A DNA stretch of 64,000 nucleotides. It comes from Collybiopsis luxurians FD-317 M1 (lineage: Eukaryota > Basidiomycota > Agaricomycetes > Agaricales > Omphalotaceae). Shown here in pieces: positions 22,217-32,989 of the stretch. Positions within the stretch are counted from its first letter, which is position 1; the number at the start of each line of letters is the position of its first letter. Both the position numbers and the translations under genes were made by a program. The stretch is from NCBI GenBank assembly GCA_000827265.1, contig KN834847.1, forward strand, positions 126,949 to 190,948. Reading direction: 5' to 3'. The notes beneath the pieces were generated by a model. That model was not told the origin of the DNA, did no database searches, and saw nothing but the letters and a program-made list of their open reading frames with translations.

Positions 22217-23437
22217 TCATAAACCATAAACAGCTCCATCTCTTAAACTAGAATAATAATTAGGTTCATAGTGAGATAAGAAAGAGATGGGATTGCAAGC
22301 TGAAAGGGCCTCAGAATGGGTGGAGTAGTTGCAGAATGAAGTCTGCAAGATGGTTTGGATGCCTTCCAATGAAGGAAGGTTAGTGTAATGCATTGGAACT
22401 GACTCCACAGAGTAGAACGAGGGGGGCTGTTCACTTCTCAGAAGTGAAAAAGGCATGGCTGGATTGCAGTGGGGACCAGCTCCAGAGAAACTTGCATCAT
22501 TGCACATAAATTGCATTGGGGTTTTTGTGTGTGAATATGCCTCAACATCCTTTGGTGGGGAAGAGAAGAATTGTTGAGCAGTCAAAGCCATGTAGTCACC
22601 AGACCAGCTTGCACCACTGGTGACCCAGCTGGAGAAGGCTGTCAAATGAGCTTGAGATTCATTCGCTGAGAAGTTGGTTAGCTCTGAAAAAGGCAAGAGC
22701 ATAGATTTACCATTGTCAGTACTATTAGACCTCAAGGAATGTTGACATCTGATTAGACTTCTGTATCTATAATTTTGGTTGAGCAGGTACTTCAGCTAAA
22801 AAGGATAGACTGACCTATTTTTAACTGATGAACCAGTTTTCTGAGGAAAACAGATCATGGCTATCTTTGTCCAGCGGCTCTCCAGCTCATTCACAGCATT
22901 CAGCAGCAGTTGATCCTGCTCTGGGCTCCATTTTGAATGATCTATGCTCAGATCTAACCTCTCCATCCAACATTTGGAACACTCTAGCTCAGTGACAGAA
23001 TCATACTCAAGAAAACCATGATACTTTGAAAATGTACATACGATCGCTGTTACATTTAGGAACCATTGTTGCCACCAGACTCCATCTATGTGTCAGTTCA
23101 GGAAGATTTCAATATATTGTATTGCATCAGCTCACCTCTTTCCATATGTTTCTACAGCATTTCTCAGCCTCAGGTCCTCTTCAGCTGTCCAAGCTCCGAT
23201 AACATGACAAGCTGCTAATTTTCCTATCCATCGCTTTTGACAACTCTTGTTTGTGCAACCGGGTACATGTCTAGCTATAGCATTCCATCTAGATGGAGTC
23301 AAGTTCCCAGGTTCCACTGTATCGACCTCTATTTGCTGAAGAAGAAAACAAGGTAGAAAGTGCTTACCCAGTTCTATAGTGGCACATAGAAATTTGTCTT
23401 CCTCTGCAGTCCAAGGCCGCTGCACTCTAGGAGCCAT
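22217..23437 (-). CDS. Three-repeat Myb-type transcription factor
   Basis: ATG at 23437 starts MAPRVQRPWTAEEDKFL, the first half of a Myb repeat; after an intron (donor at 23367) comes LTPSRWNAIARHVPG and NKSCQKRW. A second repeat starts GAWTAEEDLRLRNAVETYG and, after another intron near 23080-23135, ends with VTELECSKCWMERL. A third reads HSKWSPEQDQLLLNAVNELE with SRWTKIAM. The regularly spaced tryptophans of helix-turn-helix Myb domains are kept in all three. The C-terminal ~170 residues (stop TGA at 22217) are Ser/Pro/aromatic-rich, like an activation region. It probably binds DNA in the nucleus; targets cannot be inferred. No stops or lost residues are visible, so it is likely functional although it sits among transposons. 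Confidence 0.88.
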
Positions 23438-23852
23438 GCAAGCGTAGGTAGAAAGTCATTGTTGCAGTGAAAATGTCAAGACAATTGTAGGAGCTGGAGC
23501 CAGGAGCCAGCTTCAAGATTTGTACACAATTGGAAATTCACACAATGACCTGTTCACACTCAGCACTCTTTTTAGGTAAGGATTAGATATACATGCACAG
23601 TTATTGTCACTTGTACAACAAGACCATGACAGAAGCGGCATTTAATGTGAGGGTTTGGCTGTGCAATAAACGCCTTTCCCTCCTTCAGACCATGAATCGA
23701 AATAAAAGCTAGTGATTTACAACAAAAGCATACAGTGAATGGTGGAAGGGTGTATAATTAGGCTAGTACAATGCACTGTTGAAATCCCTTGCTTATCTAC
23801 AATTTAATATACATGGTTCCATTGTGAAAAAATCAAGAGACTCAGAGTTTCT
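23438..23852. other. Intergenic, nothing recognised
   Basis: Spacer with one TTGTACACAATTGG motif at about 23521-23535 belonging to the dispersed repeat family. No coding evidence. Confidence 0.5.
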
Positions 23853-24719
23853 TAAAACAGGATAATATCTCGCCATGGCTCCCAAGGCTCAGTCAGATCC
23901 ATGCTGCCATCACTTTCAGAGCCCTCAGCAATTGGACTCTTCTTTGGGTATTCCCATTAAGTCTCCTCAATGCCCTCCGGAACTGCATCAAGGTAACAAT
24001 ATTTTGCCCAAGTATGGCGATTGAAAGAGAGGGGTAACAGATTGTGAACAGCCCATAACAGTATGGCTTCATAGAGAGAGGTTTTCCACAGATAAGGTGG
24101 TAGACCATAAGACATGATATGACTGGATGCCTTTGTGACAGCTCTCTTAAGGAAATTACAAATGGCCTAGTAAGAATTGAAGATGTCAACTTCACCGTCA
24201 GAAAATAAATAAGTCTGGAACATATGTTGAGCTTCTTCATCCATATAATGGGACAATAATTCTTTGTAAATTCCATTATTTTCCTTTGAATGCATTCGTA
24301 TGGGTGAGGAAACACAAATGGATTGATTACATAGCACTTACCTTGTAAATTGTATACAGAGTTGTTTGAACAATGTTATTGAGCTCAAGTCTTTCTTCTG
24401 TATCTGATCCATCATACCATGCAGGCAAGGCCTTTAATTTCCATTCACTGGAGTTACCACCATCCGGAAAAGATATTTGCTTCTTGAAACAGGTTTGGTT
24501 GCTCAAAGATTTAAGACCATAAGTAGTATCCTCTGGCCAGTGAGCAATGTAAATGGTGATGGCGAGCTTGATAAATTCTTGTTCATAAACAGTACCAAGC
24601 ACCATGACATATGTTGGGACATAGTGCCATAGGAACTTGGTATGAAGATGAGCTTCACGCTCATCTGAAACCTGCAAAGTGGAGTCAATTGCGAAGCATG
24701 TGCAACACTGATGTGTCAC
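23853..24719 (-). pseudogene. Unrecognised lineage-specific gene, probably broken
   Basis: Two protein-like segments. The upstream one (about 24719-24340) contains HTKFLWHYVPTYVMVLG and ends ERLELNNIVQ. The downstream one (about 24300-23957) reads NNGIYKELLSHYMDEEAQHM, then RAVTKASSHIMSYGLPPYLW, then FNRHTWAKYCYLDAVPEG. Helical composition and spacing resemble uncharacterised proteins common in agaric transposon-rich regions, but I cannot name a domain. A TAG at 24167-24169 breaks the frame unless an atypical intron removes it; the gene may end at the TAA at 23956. Confidence 0.5.
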
Positions 24720-24918
24720 TCACTAAAACTGAAGGTGATATATCTTTGTCAAATCCAGTATTGGTTTTGACCCAGGAGCTCATGAAGGGCATTGCTTGGA
24801 AAGCAACAGGTTGCAGGCAGCAGTCTGAGGTAAGGTTGGGTTCATAGTTTGGGCAGCATTGTTGTACTTATAGTTGCTATAACTTCTTGAACCAGGAGTC
24901 AAGTACTTGTACAGCTTA

Positions 24919-25051
24919 CTCACCTGGGATCCCGCTTCGCTTCAAGCATTGAACCCACTGGGGATCCCGCTCCAAGCATTTAACTCACCTTGGATCCCAC
25001 TCCAAGCATTTAACTCACCTGGATCTCATTTCAAGTGTTTAATTCACCTGC
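24919..25051. repeat. Minisatellite of ~33-bp unit
   Basis: Four units of CTCACCTGGGATCCC (G/A)CT followed by CCAAGCATTTAA, diverging toward the right end. Each unit contains GGATCCC and AAGCATT. Confidence 0.8.
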
Positions 25052-25433
25052 ATCGACAAAAGGGCATGTAGAGCATATTGTGGTGGTACAACTCTAACAT
25101 GATCCCATTCCATGCTGCCCAAGCCAATTCTGAATTCATCACAAATGAGATACTCAGGGATTCGTTGAAATGAATCCTGGGTAACTCAAAGTGCATTGCA
25201 GCGTAACCCAGACCAATAGAACAGGGTGCAATTCAATTTATTTACAGACATCCAATGCATTGGAACAGTACAAAACTCACAAAAATATTGGAAGACTGAT
25301 CAAATTGAAGGTTTTGGATCCCGGTTCAAGTGTAGAACATAGAAGATACAAAAATATATCATCGATCCATATCAAACATTGATAATCTGTACTGTACAAT
25401 TACACAAAAACATTACAGTGGGCATTCCCATCC

Positions 25434-26143
25434 TCAATGATCTATGTGAATCAACCTCAAAACACTATCATCATAGATGCGAGCCTGGCCTACAGTCTTC
25501 TCATAGCTCAGGTTGTAAAATTCCCATTTGAGCTTTTGAGGATTTGTGGTGACCTTCAAGAGCTTAACACTATAAAATAAACATTAGTTTTGAGAAAGAA
25601 CATATTTCTGGGTTGGAAAAGAAAGACAAATAGAATTCTTACCAGGAAGGGTTGATGTTAAAGGCTGTACAAGTGGAAGCAATGAGGGCATCCAGTCTCT
25701 GCTCATCCTTTGTTTTGAACAAAGCTTTCCTACCATTGAGGTGATTGACAATGGTAACATAGAATTGGTCAGAATCAGAATCATTTGCAATGTCAATGTA
25801 ATCTTAGTGAAATTGAATGTATATATCCAGTAGGTCTGCAATATTACTTACTACCAGGATGGGTGAAGTGATTGCATCCTTGCAACTGAGCTTGCAATTG
25901 GCTAAACAAATCCTTGGTCTGATAACAAGGAGGGTCATCATCCACAACCACAGTTTCTAAGGAAGGAACGACAGTTATAAGTGTAGATATGATTAAAGAC
26001 ATAGACGTACCTTGTTCTTCCAAATCAAACCAATCAATCACCACAACATTATGCTCACTTTCCTGTACAGGGTTTCAGCAAGGATCCAATGAGCATCAAC
26101 AAGTGGCGCTCACAGGTTCATTTTGTGGGTTCTCTGGCTTCAT
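25434..26143 (-). CDS. Small protein with ubiquitin-like (SUMO/Rad60-type) domain, 159 aa
   Basis: Five exons fit in phase from ATG 26143: first exon MKPENPQNEP (26114-26143), intron 26063-26113, then exons beginning ESEHNVVVIDW, ETVVVDDDPPCYQ, DYIDIANDSDSDQ and CVKLLKV, ending in TGA at 25434-25436. The last ~95 residues have the beta-grasp pattern of a ubiquitin-like fold: QFYVTIVNHLNGRKALFKTK (strands 1-2), a helix RLDALIASTCTAFNI, PSCVKLLKV (strand 3), LSYEKTVGQA and YDDSVLRLIHI (strand 5). The spacing is closest to SUMO-like/Rad60-SLD domains. It lacks a C-terminal diglycine, so it is more likely a binding module than a conjugated modifier. The assignment is from fold pattern, not from a named homologue. 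Intact despite its setting. Confidence 0.72.
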
Positions 26144-26695
26144 TCCAGCTCTTTTACTTAGTGAGAAAACTTCTTGAAAAAAAAGTGGACGATATGGTAG
26201 CGGATAGAAGATTTTTTGCAATGAGATAGTAGTGAAGGAAAAGAACATTTAAGAATAAGCGCCGATCTCTTCGGCACTCTCACAGCAGAGAGTGTGATTT
26301 GCACCCTCAAATTGGCAAAGTGGGCACTTAATACCTCAACTTTGTCAATGAACCTCAATTTTTACCACTATTCCCCACCTTGAGTGCCTCATGCGTAAGC
26401 CCAGAGACTCTTACCATCTTAAAATGACACCTATAAAAAGAATTTGCTACAAAAAACACCTAAAACTTTCACTTTCCTGATTTGGGGATGATGTGAGAAT
26501 TGGCGGTCACTGTATTCTGCCATTATGATGGCCGAGATGCCATACCAGATTGGGCCACTGTGCTCCTTGCAAAATTCTTTAACATGGAATCAGTGAAATG
26601 ACCTTTATTTCTCCATATATACATAGACATCAAAAGTAACAGTATGCAATGTAGTACAAAGTTCTGGGAGCCTACAGCAGACAAGGACAAGGCCC
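26144..26695. other. Spacer, nothing recognised
   Basis: Upstream region of the ubiquitin-like gene and downstream region of the next minus-strand gene. Contains a short inverted GCGCCGATCTCTTCGGC-like hairpin near 26258-26280. No coding evidence. Confidence 0.5.
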
Positions 26696-27283
26696 CTAGT
26701 GGTCAACAATGTGGGTGAGGCCAAGCCTTTTAGCCTCTGCAAAGGCTGATTCAGCTTCTTGGCAATTGTTGAACCAGTGCCAAGAGTTGCTGGAGCATTT
26801 ATTGGTCAAAAGATGCACAAGTGGACTGGAATTTGATTTAAAAAATCAGTAACTTGAAAATAAGCTAAAGTCAACCTGACTTACAAACTGTCATATACTC
26901 CAGTTGCACAACCAACAAAGACAACATAGCATACTTCTTGGGATCCTTGAATAGTAGATCCACAGGCATTGCAAACATTGGCTGCAAGGAATCAACATGA
27001 CAATTTTGATTGACAGCTTATCTGCCAACTTACAATTGCTGAGGTTGGACAATGCAGCATTGGCATTGGGAGCAGCAGTCTGAACTGGAGGTGCTTGCAT
27101 GCTAGGGTTGCTGTTTTGAGCAGCGGCAATTACTGCAAGGAGAGAAGCTAGAACATAATGAGCTTCATAATCCTTGTCAGAAGTTGCTATAGGGGACTTA
27201 CTGGAGTTATTTTGAGCACTAGCTTGCAGAGCACTGACAAGAGCAGACTCAAAGCTTGGCTGTTTAGTGGTTTGGGAAGGCAT
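26696..27283 (-). CDS. Protein with RNase H1 N-terminal / viroplasmin-like domain, 135 aa
   Basis: Four exons join in phase from ATG 27283 to TAG 26696-26698. The N-terminal ~60 residues are Ala/Gln/Pro/Ser-rich and disordered. Then comes CNACGSTIQGSQEVCYVVFV, running into GCATGVYDSF, an intron, and SWHWFNNCQEAESAFAEAKR before GLTHIV. The YVVFVG...TGVYDS start, the central Trp-Phe and the closing AxxAFAxAKxxGL helix match the small domain found at the N-terminus of eukaryotic RNase H1 and in the viroplasmin family, which binds RNA-DNA hybrid or double-stranded RNA. No catalytic RNase H domain follows. Agaric genomes carry many stand-alone versions of this module with unknown roles. No lesions seen. 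Confidence 0.72.
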
Positions 27284-27339
27284 GATAAAAATGAACTGTT
27301 GTGCACAAATTTGTTCTCTGTGGCCTGAATTTTAGCAAT

Positions 27340-27700
27340 GGAGCTTATATAGCTCTATGTGCGCTTACATATGAGTGATGGGTCAGTGCACAACTGGCTG
27401 AATGAATGTACTATGAATTGGACAAATGTACTACACACTGCAAAGATATTCTATAGATTGAAGAAAAAGTGTACCACCTATCCAATAAATGCACTACAGG
27501 TTGAATATATCCACTATAGTACATTGAAGGAATGCACAATAACAGTCATCTTCGGGTACTTCAATATGAAGCCAACTACTAGAAATTAGGATGTACAATG
27601 GAAGAAATAAGATATATACTATTGACTGAAAGAATGTACTGCACTTTGAAAAAGTGTACTGGAAAAATGTACAATTCGTATTAACTCTGGCACTCAAACT
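27340..27700. repeat. AT-rich array with recurring GTACT/TGTAC motifs
   Basis: About ten spaced occurrences of (A/G)TGTAC or TGCAC every ~30-40 bp (e.g. GAATGTACTATGAATTGGA, AAATGTACTACACACTG, AAATGCACTACAGGTTGAA). It looks like a degraded tandem repeat related to the TGTACAATTGTG family. Confidence 0.5.
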
Positions 27701-27870
27701 GGGTTGAGCGGAGTAATTCAATTACAAGCTTCAGGACACATGATGCATTGCTTTGAAGATGATGTTGAGGGAAATACCCACCTAGAATTTCATTGAGCAG
27801 TGCCTCACCGCACTTACCAGAGAAATGTATAATATCTAGAGTTAGACAGAACAGTAAGTAGTATTCAATT

Positions 27871-28686
27871 CTACTTCTTAGTATATGCATAGAATTTTAG
27901 TGTCTTTTTGAAATGTGCCTGCTGCAATACATCAACTCCTTCCATCAAATGGCATATCACATCCTCAAACAAAGAGATACTCTGGCACACTTTCTGGCAG
28001 ATTTGGTCTACTTCAAGCCATTCCTCTGCATAACTGCATTGGTTTAGAATAATGTTTGAATTTTTTTCAGCCTTGGCTAAGAGCTGTCCAAGTCTGGACA
28101 AGGGAACCTCGAAGTGTGATTCTGCAGCTTCCTTGGGCCCACAAGTTGTTGAAGGGATGTAGCCTGTGATGACCCCGAGGTAGTGTTGGACAATCTCCTT
28201 CAGCTGCAGCGAAATGTCATTATGCACAAGCCATAAATGTAGTTTGTCAATACTGTGAGCCTTTGCCAGAGCTTTCCCAGTGGGGGATTGCTGAAAACTG
28301 GACATTCTTATTAGTAGCTGGAGTGATAATCAAGTGCTACCTGTACAAACCTTTTTGAGGATACTCTCTCCTTGACTTTAAGATCTCTAGCTTCTTTATG
28401 ACTGTTGGAATCAAAAATTCAATGATACAATTCTGATTGGACATAGCACCTTCCTGCTCACCATTTTATCTCTGCTTTTAAGATCTTATCCCTCTTCTTG
28501 CAATATGCTTTCTGCCTTTGTTGGACAATGGTCTTGCAGTGTCTGGAACAAACAGTTCTCAATTAGCAATGTCTGAAAAAATGTAAGCAAATACAAATGG
28601 ACAAACTTTTGATAAAAGTCTGCATTGTATTTCTGTTTGGCAGCTTTGAGCTGCACAGCGGTATGGTATTTGTGAGGGCGAGACAT
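27871..28686 (-). CDS. Lineage-specific basic/helical protein, 213 aa
   Basis: Exons join in phase from ATG 28686 to TAG 27871. The start MSRPHKYHTAVQLKAAKQKY is followed by a Lys/Arg-rich helix (QQRQKAYCKKRDKILKAEI), then after an intron with an ACTAAT branch-point-like sequence near 28310 a long helical region (QSPTGKALAKAHSIDKLHLW to QQAHFKKTL). The opening (K/R)YHT...A.....Y..K pattern followed by a long Leu-rich helical domain matches a family of uncharacterised agaric proteins that commonly sit near KDZ-type transposons; that is from memory and not checked. The basic region could contact DNA, as in bZIP-like proteins, but no leucine zipper is clear. No stops or frameshifts. Confidence 0.65.
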
Positions 28687-28936
28687 GACTGCAGGAAATA
28701 AAAGGCAATTAGCCTGTGCACCATTTTGACAGTATTGGGTATCTCGGCCCGCTGATACATGGTCTGTGAGCTGCATAGTTTTACTTTGTTGGCAGTTCCA
28801 ATGCCAATCAGGGTGGCAAAAGGGTTACTGTAGAACAACAATATAATCAACTCTGTTTCCCTAAATGAGATAAATCCAGTTCAATCATTGCAACTGGTCT
28901 CCGACCAGTGAGTCAAGGCAGTATATAGGCTATAAT

Positions 28937-30330
28937 GATTTCAAACTCTCGAGTCTTTCAGGTAGCTTTTGTCAGTATATTATTTCTCCAGTTCCTGATA
29001 ATCAATTTACCTCAAACTTGGTGCTGTCTTTCTAGAGTACTTCAAGACCAACATATTCAAATTTGGTCCAATATCATTGGGTTTTTCACTGACAATCTTA
29101 GTGCATGGTGTTTTCATCAGTGTGTGGATACTTGGTCCGTCGACTCCAGACAATGTTCTCTATGGTGAGGAGGCCATAGAGGACTTATTTTTACTCATGC
29201 AAGACTTTTAGAGACTGAATTCTGCTCTTCCAGCTCAGGTAAGACTCAACTACTTTTTTTGACATCCTCAGAAAGCTAGGACCAGGATACATGCACCATT
29301 ATAACTCCAAAATCAAAGAAGTAGTGAGTGCATTTTGTCAGTAATTTATATCTCCCAAACAAGATGGTTGGATACCTTCCAACTTGGAACATAAGCTTAG
29401 GTACCTCTGAAGATTATCATATCAAAAATTTGTGCAGATCTAATGAGGTCTTCATTGACAATTTGTGTGCTTGCTACTTCAAACAGTGGATGGAATTCCG
29501 GACTGTCAACTTTACCACTTTTCAGCTAATTAATCCAGTTTCTGGACTCTTTTGTGTGCCTATGATCACATCTCATGCAATTCCAGTGATTCCAGGTGCC
29601 TTCTCTGATATGACAGTCGCTGTAGTCAAGTACTGCTTGGAACTTATCCAGCGCCAATATTCAACCTTAATGCCACTTGTTCTCAGCCATTTCCAAAATG
29701 ACCTTATAAGCAAGCCAAGTAATGATGCATTTTCCATCCTTCCCCTACAAACAACTCACCCCCATAATCTATCCTAGTTGGTGCTTTTGGCTTTCATCTG
29801 CACTACTCAATCTCTTATTCTCCACTTGCATTATTTTTAGAATGAACACAAATAGTCACACCAGTCCACCCCCTGAGGAAGACTCGAGCAGCATCGTTCT
29901 TGTGAATAATCTATGGCAGATGTTGAGAACAATTCAAGTGAGTTATTACCCAATGCCGGCCAAGGTTCTCACTTATGAATCATTGCAGGGCTCCCTGTGT
30001 TCCAAACACCAGGTCCTCACATGGAAAAACTTAAAGAAATTGAATCTACTTGTGAAGGTATGCTTTTCTGTCCCACCCTTTTAGACTTCACTTTAAAAAA
30101 TCCCCTAAGCCCTAACAGTTCTGGTTATGGATGCTCAGCTGGAGCTCCTCGGAGCTTTGATGTCAATGAATCAGGCAAGGAACCCAATGCCCAGACACAG
30201 TCAGCGTGTCCTTATCGCGGCAGAGAATTCGCTCAGTATTTCACAGATGGTGGTACAATGTGTGGTCTCACTTGAAAGTCTTTGTGCTCTTGCCACATTG
30301 CTCTCCGATAGCCTGGATGCAGTCAAATAA
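28937..30330 (+). pseudogene. Unrecognised coding-like segments, plus strand
   Basis: Several open segments look protein-like but do not join cleanly. A first (28937-29165) and second (29328-29777) share a related motif, FFTDNLSAWCFHQCVDTW and VFIDNLCACYFKQWMEF, suggesting an internal or tandem duplication. A third begins MNTNSHTSPPPEEDSSSIVL at about 29841 and, with introns at about 29938-29987 and 30058-30120, would continue to VLVMDAQLELLGALMSMN and end at 30330, but the phase fails at the first junction. Function unknown; it may be a decayed gene or my splice choices may be wrong. Confidence 0.4.
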
Positions 30331-31230
30331 ACAGTCTCTTCTTGTACTTAATTTTGCAAAGGGCATGAACAAATAATGTCTTCAAATGTATAATTTTTTG
30401 GCACATCAGAATGCCAGTGGGAAAGTTGTATTTTCTCTAAGTATTTAAAGGAATTGACAGAGTAACCAGCGGTTCACATCCCAACCACTATATCTGTTCC
30501 CAAGTCCTTACCTCATGCCTAAAACTCCTTCTACAAAAGCCAAAGAGAAGCCCCAGGTGCAATATCTACCAATGAAACCAGCCAGTATCTTCTAACGCAG
30601 GCATTTAGACACCTTCTCCTTGCAAAGGAGCTCTTTGCAATGTTCCTCAGGGTACAACCTTCAAGTTGGAGATGCCCACAAGGACTTCACCTCAACTTGC
30701 AGCTTGTGGTCTCACAGCAGACAAAGTGCATATGTATACCTTAAGCAATTGCTCAGTATAATTTAAATGAGCATTAGTCATCACTGGAAGAGGCTCCAGC
30801 TTGCGCTCTTTGCCCTCATCCCAGACCTCTCTTCATCTCAAGTGCTTCCACAGTAGGTTTTGTCAACCTCATCCCATAGAAAGCCTCTTTAGGTATCTTC
30901 TATATTTCCAGATCTTGCCACCTCAACCAAAATTTGATGGCAGCAGACTGGATAGCATTGAAAGGCTGTGGCTTTGCCATCATTATCCAATCTATCTTGA
31001 TGTGAGAAAGAACGCAACTCAGAAGATCGCATTCCTTAAATGAATTGTGGATGAATTTCTCCAGGCATTCCCAAGTCATTGCTCTGTCACAGGCAGAACA
31101 TGCCTCAACAAACTCAAAATTATTGAGGCAGCCAAATGAACAGTTATTCCAGTGAAACTCCTTACTTCTGATAAGTAAATTTATAGACTAACTGAGCTTC
31201 AAAGTGTATCCACACCCACTTCAAGGCTCT
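30331..31230. other. Spacer with scattered coding remnants
   Basis: A possible start MPKTPSTKAKEKPQ at about 30513 and an 80-codon frame at 30801-31043 (segment PQPKFDGSRLDSIERLW) look like gene remnants, but no intron set joins them and I recognise no family. Confidence 0.35.
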
Positions 31231-31255
31231 TGCAGCCAGTGCAAAATTGTAGGGG

Positions 31256-31640
31256 ATCAAAACAGATGCACATGTACAATTGTAGAGCTTTCATAGTGAG
31301 TCTAGAATGTATAACTGTGACTCATTGAAGAGTGCACAATCATGATGTCCTTCAGTGTAACTTCTACAATTTATAGGCACTCGTAATCCACAATTGTACA
31401 GTAAGTGCCTACAATTTAAATGCCATCACATCAGTCCACAATTGTACATTGAGACAGATGCACATGCACAATTGTAGAGCTTTCATAGTGGATCTAGAAT
31501 GTATAATTGTGACTCATTGAAGAGTGCACAATTGTGATGTCCTTCTGTGCTGGAAAACTTCTACAATTTATGGGCCTTGTAATCCACAATTGTACATTAA
31601 GCACCTACAATTTGAATGTCATCATGTCAAGGAAATTGCT
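31256..31640. repeat. Tandem duplication, ~192-bp unit, two copies
   Basis: The block beginning AGATGCACATGTACAATTGT at 31264 recurs at 31456 (AGATGCACATGCACAATTGT), followed in both by AGAGCTTTCATAGTG, ACTCATTGAAGAGTGCACAA, TGATGTCCTTC and AATCCACAATTGTACA in the same order. Each unit holds three to four copies of the ACAATTGT core. Confidence 0.88.
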
Positions 31641-31753
31641 GGCTTCCCAGTTCACAATTGTACATCAATTTTGAAGCCATAAGAGACAGTTGCACTTAGT
31701 CCATACCTTACACTACCTTGCTGCTTCCCTACTCAGAACTGGTTAGCCAATCA

Positions 31754-32430
31754 TGTCGAATATATTTCACCAAATTTCCACCAGAGAATATCTGCAAGAT
31801 TCAGCTGGTAAGGTGCTGTGTCTGCTTGGTATCATAATGTAAAGTCCTTCCTTACTGTTAAGAGCTTTGACTTGATATATACTAACCTGTCTTAGCATTG
31901 GTAATATTGCTTATGTCCCTTGCGATATAAACCCTGATCCTGTTGAAAATCCCAAAGAAGAATCACTCAATTCATTTATCAGAGACATTCTTCCAGTCTA
32001 TGAGATTGTGATGACAAAATCTGAGATCGACATGCAGTTCTTGAAAGAAAAAATAAGGGTGGCATGGTTCAGTGTGTGGCCAGTTGAGGGCAAAGATTTT
32101 CTCCTTGGTCTTGAGAAGGAAAGATACAAACTGAAGGTATGCATACTCCTACTAAATTGGTTTTCAATGATCAAAACATCCTTTACTCAGAAAATTTTGG
32201 ACTGGCTCCACCAGACTTGGAAGACACAGCAATGGCCTTACAGTAGAAATGACTCAGAAGATTGGAATTCACTCTTCCATGAATGACTGTGTACAAGTCA
32301 GTATTCTAACTGGATTCACTATGTACCACCTGCTCCAGGTCCTGTTATGTTGTCCCTGGACCTCGATGACCCAGAAGATTGGATAGAAATTCTAACCTTT
32401 GCACTGTGCAAAGTTACTTTAAGTTTCAAG
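31754..32430 (+). pseudogene. Unrecognised plus-strand gene, probably decayed
   Basis: ATG 31754 (MSNIFHQISTREYLQDSAG) is followed by a likely intron and a well-formed segment GNIAYVPCDINPDPVENPKE through IRVAWFSVWPVEGKDFLLG (31898-32135). After an intron with donor GTATGC, ENFGLAPPDLEDTAMALQ and later PPAPGPVMLSLDLDDPEDW look like remaining exons. The first splice does not preserve frame and a TAG follows MALQ. No family recognised. Confidence 0.4.
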
Positions 32431-32490
32431 TAACTTTTTTAATTCATTCAAGTAACTTTCAAGTTACATCCAAGTAACTTTTTTTCCTGT
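32403..32490. repeat. Cluster of AAGTAACTT motifs, paired with a second cluster near 35.1 kb
   Basis: AAGTTACTT or AAGTAACTT occurs five times in 90 bp, and again several times in inverted setting at 35090-35175 (AAAGTTACTTAAGTTACTTT, CAAGTTACTTTG). The two clusters bracket the minus-strand gene and scaffold gap between them and could be ends of one element, but clear terminal repeats and target duplications were not found. Confidence 0.45.
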
Positions 32491-32989
32491 GCTTGACAGC
32501 TTAACTTGCTGAGGCTCTGCAAAATGTCACTCTCATTAAAACTTATTTCTGACACATTAAATATGATTATTTGACTTTGAAAGGCTTGTAATTGAGAATA
32601 TGCCTGAATACTGACATAGTACTGATATTCTACAAGTGCCCTACATCAGCTAAATGCCCATGGTTGTCGAGACCACCGTTTAATCCTCAGGCTTGAGTTG
32701 AATAATCTGCATTCAAATGCACAAGGCCTAAGGCATAGAGCACATTGTATCCTATGAAGTCTAAGGTCTATCCAAGCACATAATTTGATATATTCAAATT
32801 AAAGCACTATTTCAGGGCTATTTACATACAAGTCTGCTGAAAACACATTAGAAGTACAAATAATTGAAACTGCAAATGAACACATGATTCTACATTTAAT
32901 ACAAGTCCATAGGTGATAGTGAGCCTTCACCCAAGTACCTACAAACCTGAGTGGAAGGGAAAAAAAGAAGACAAGTATAAAACTACTGC

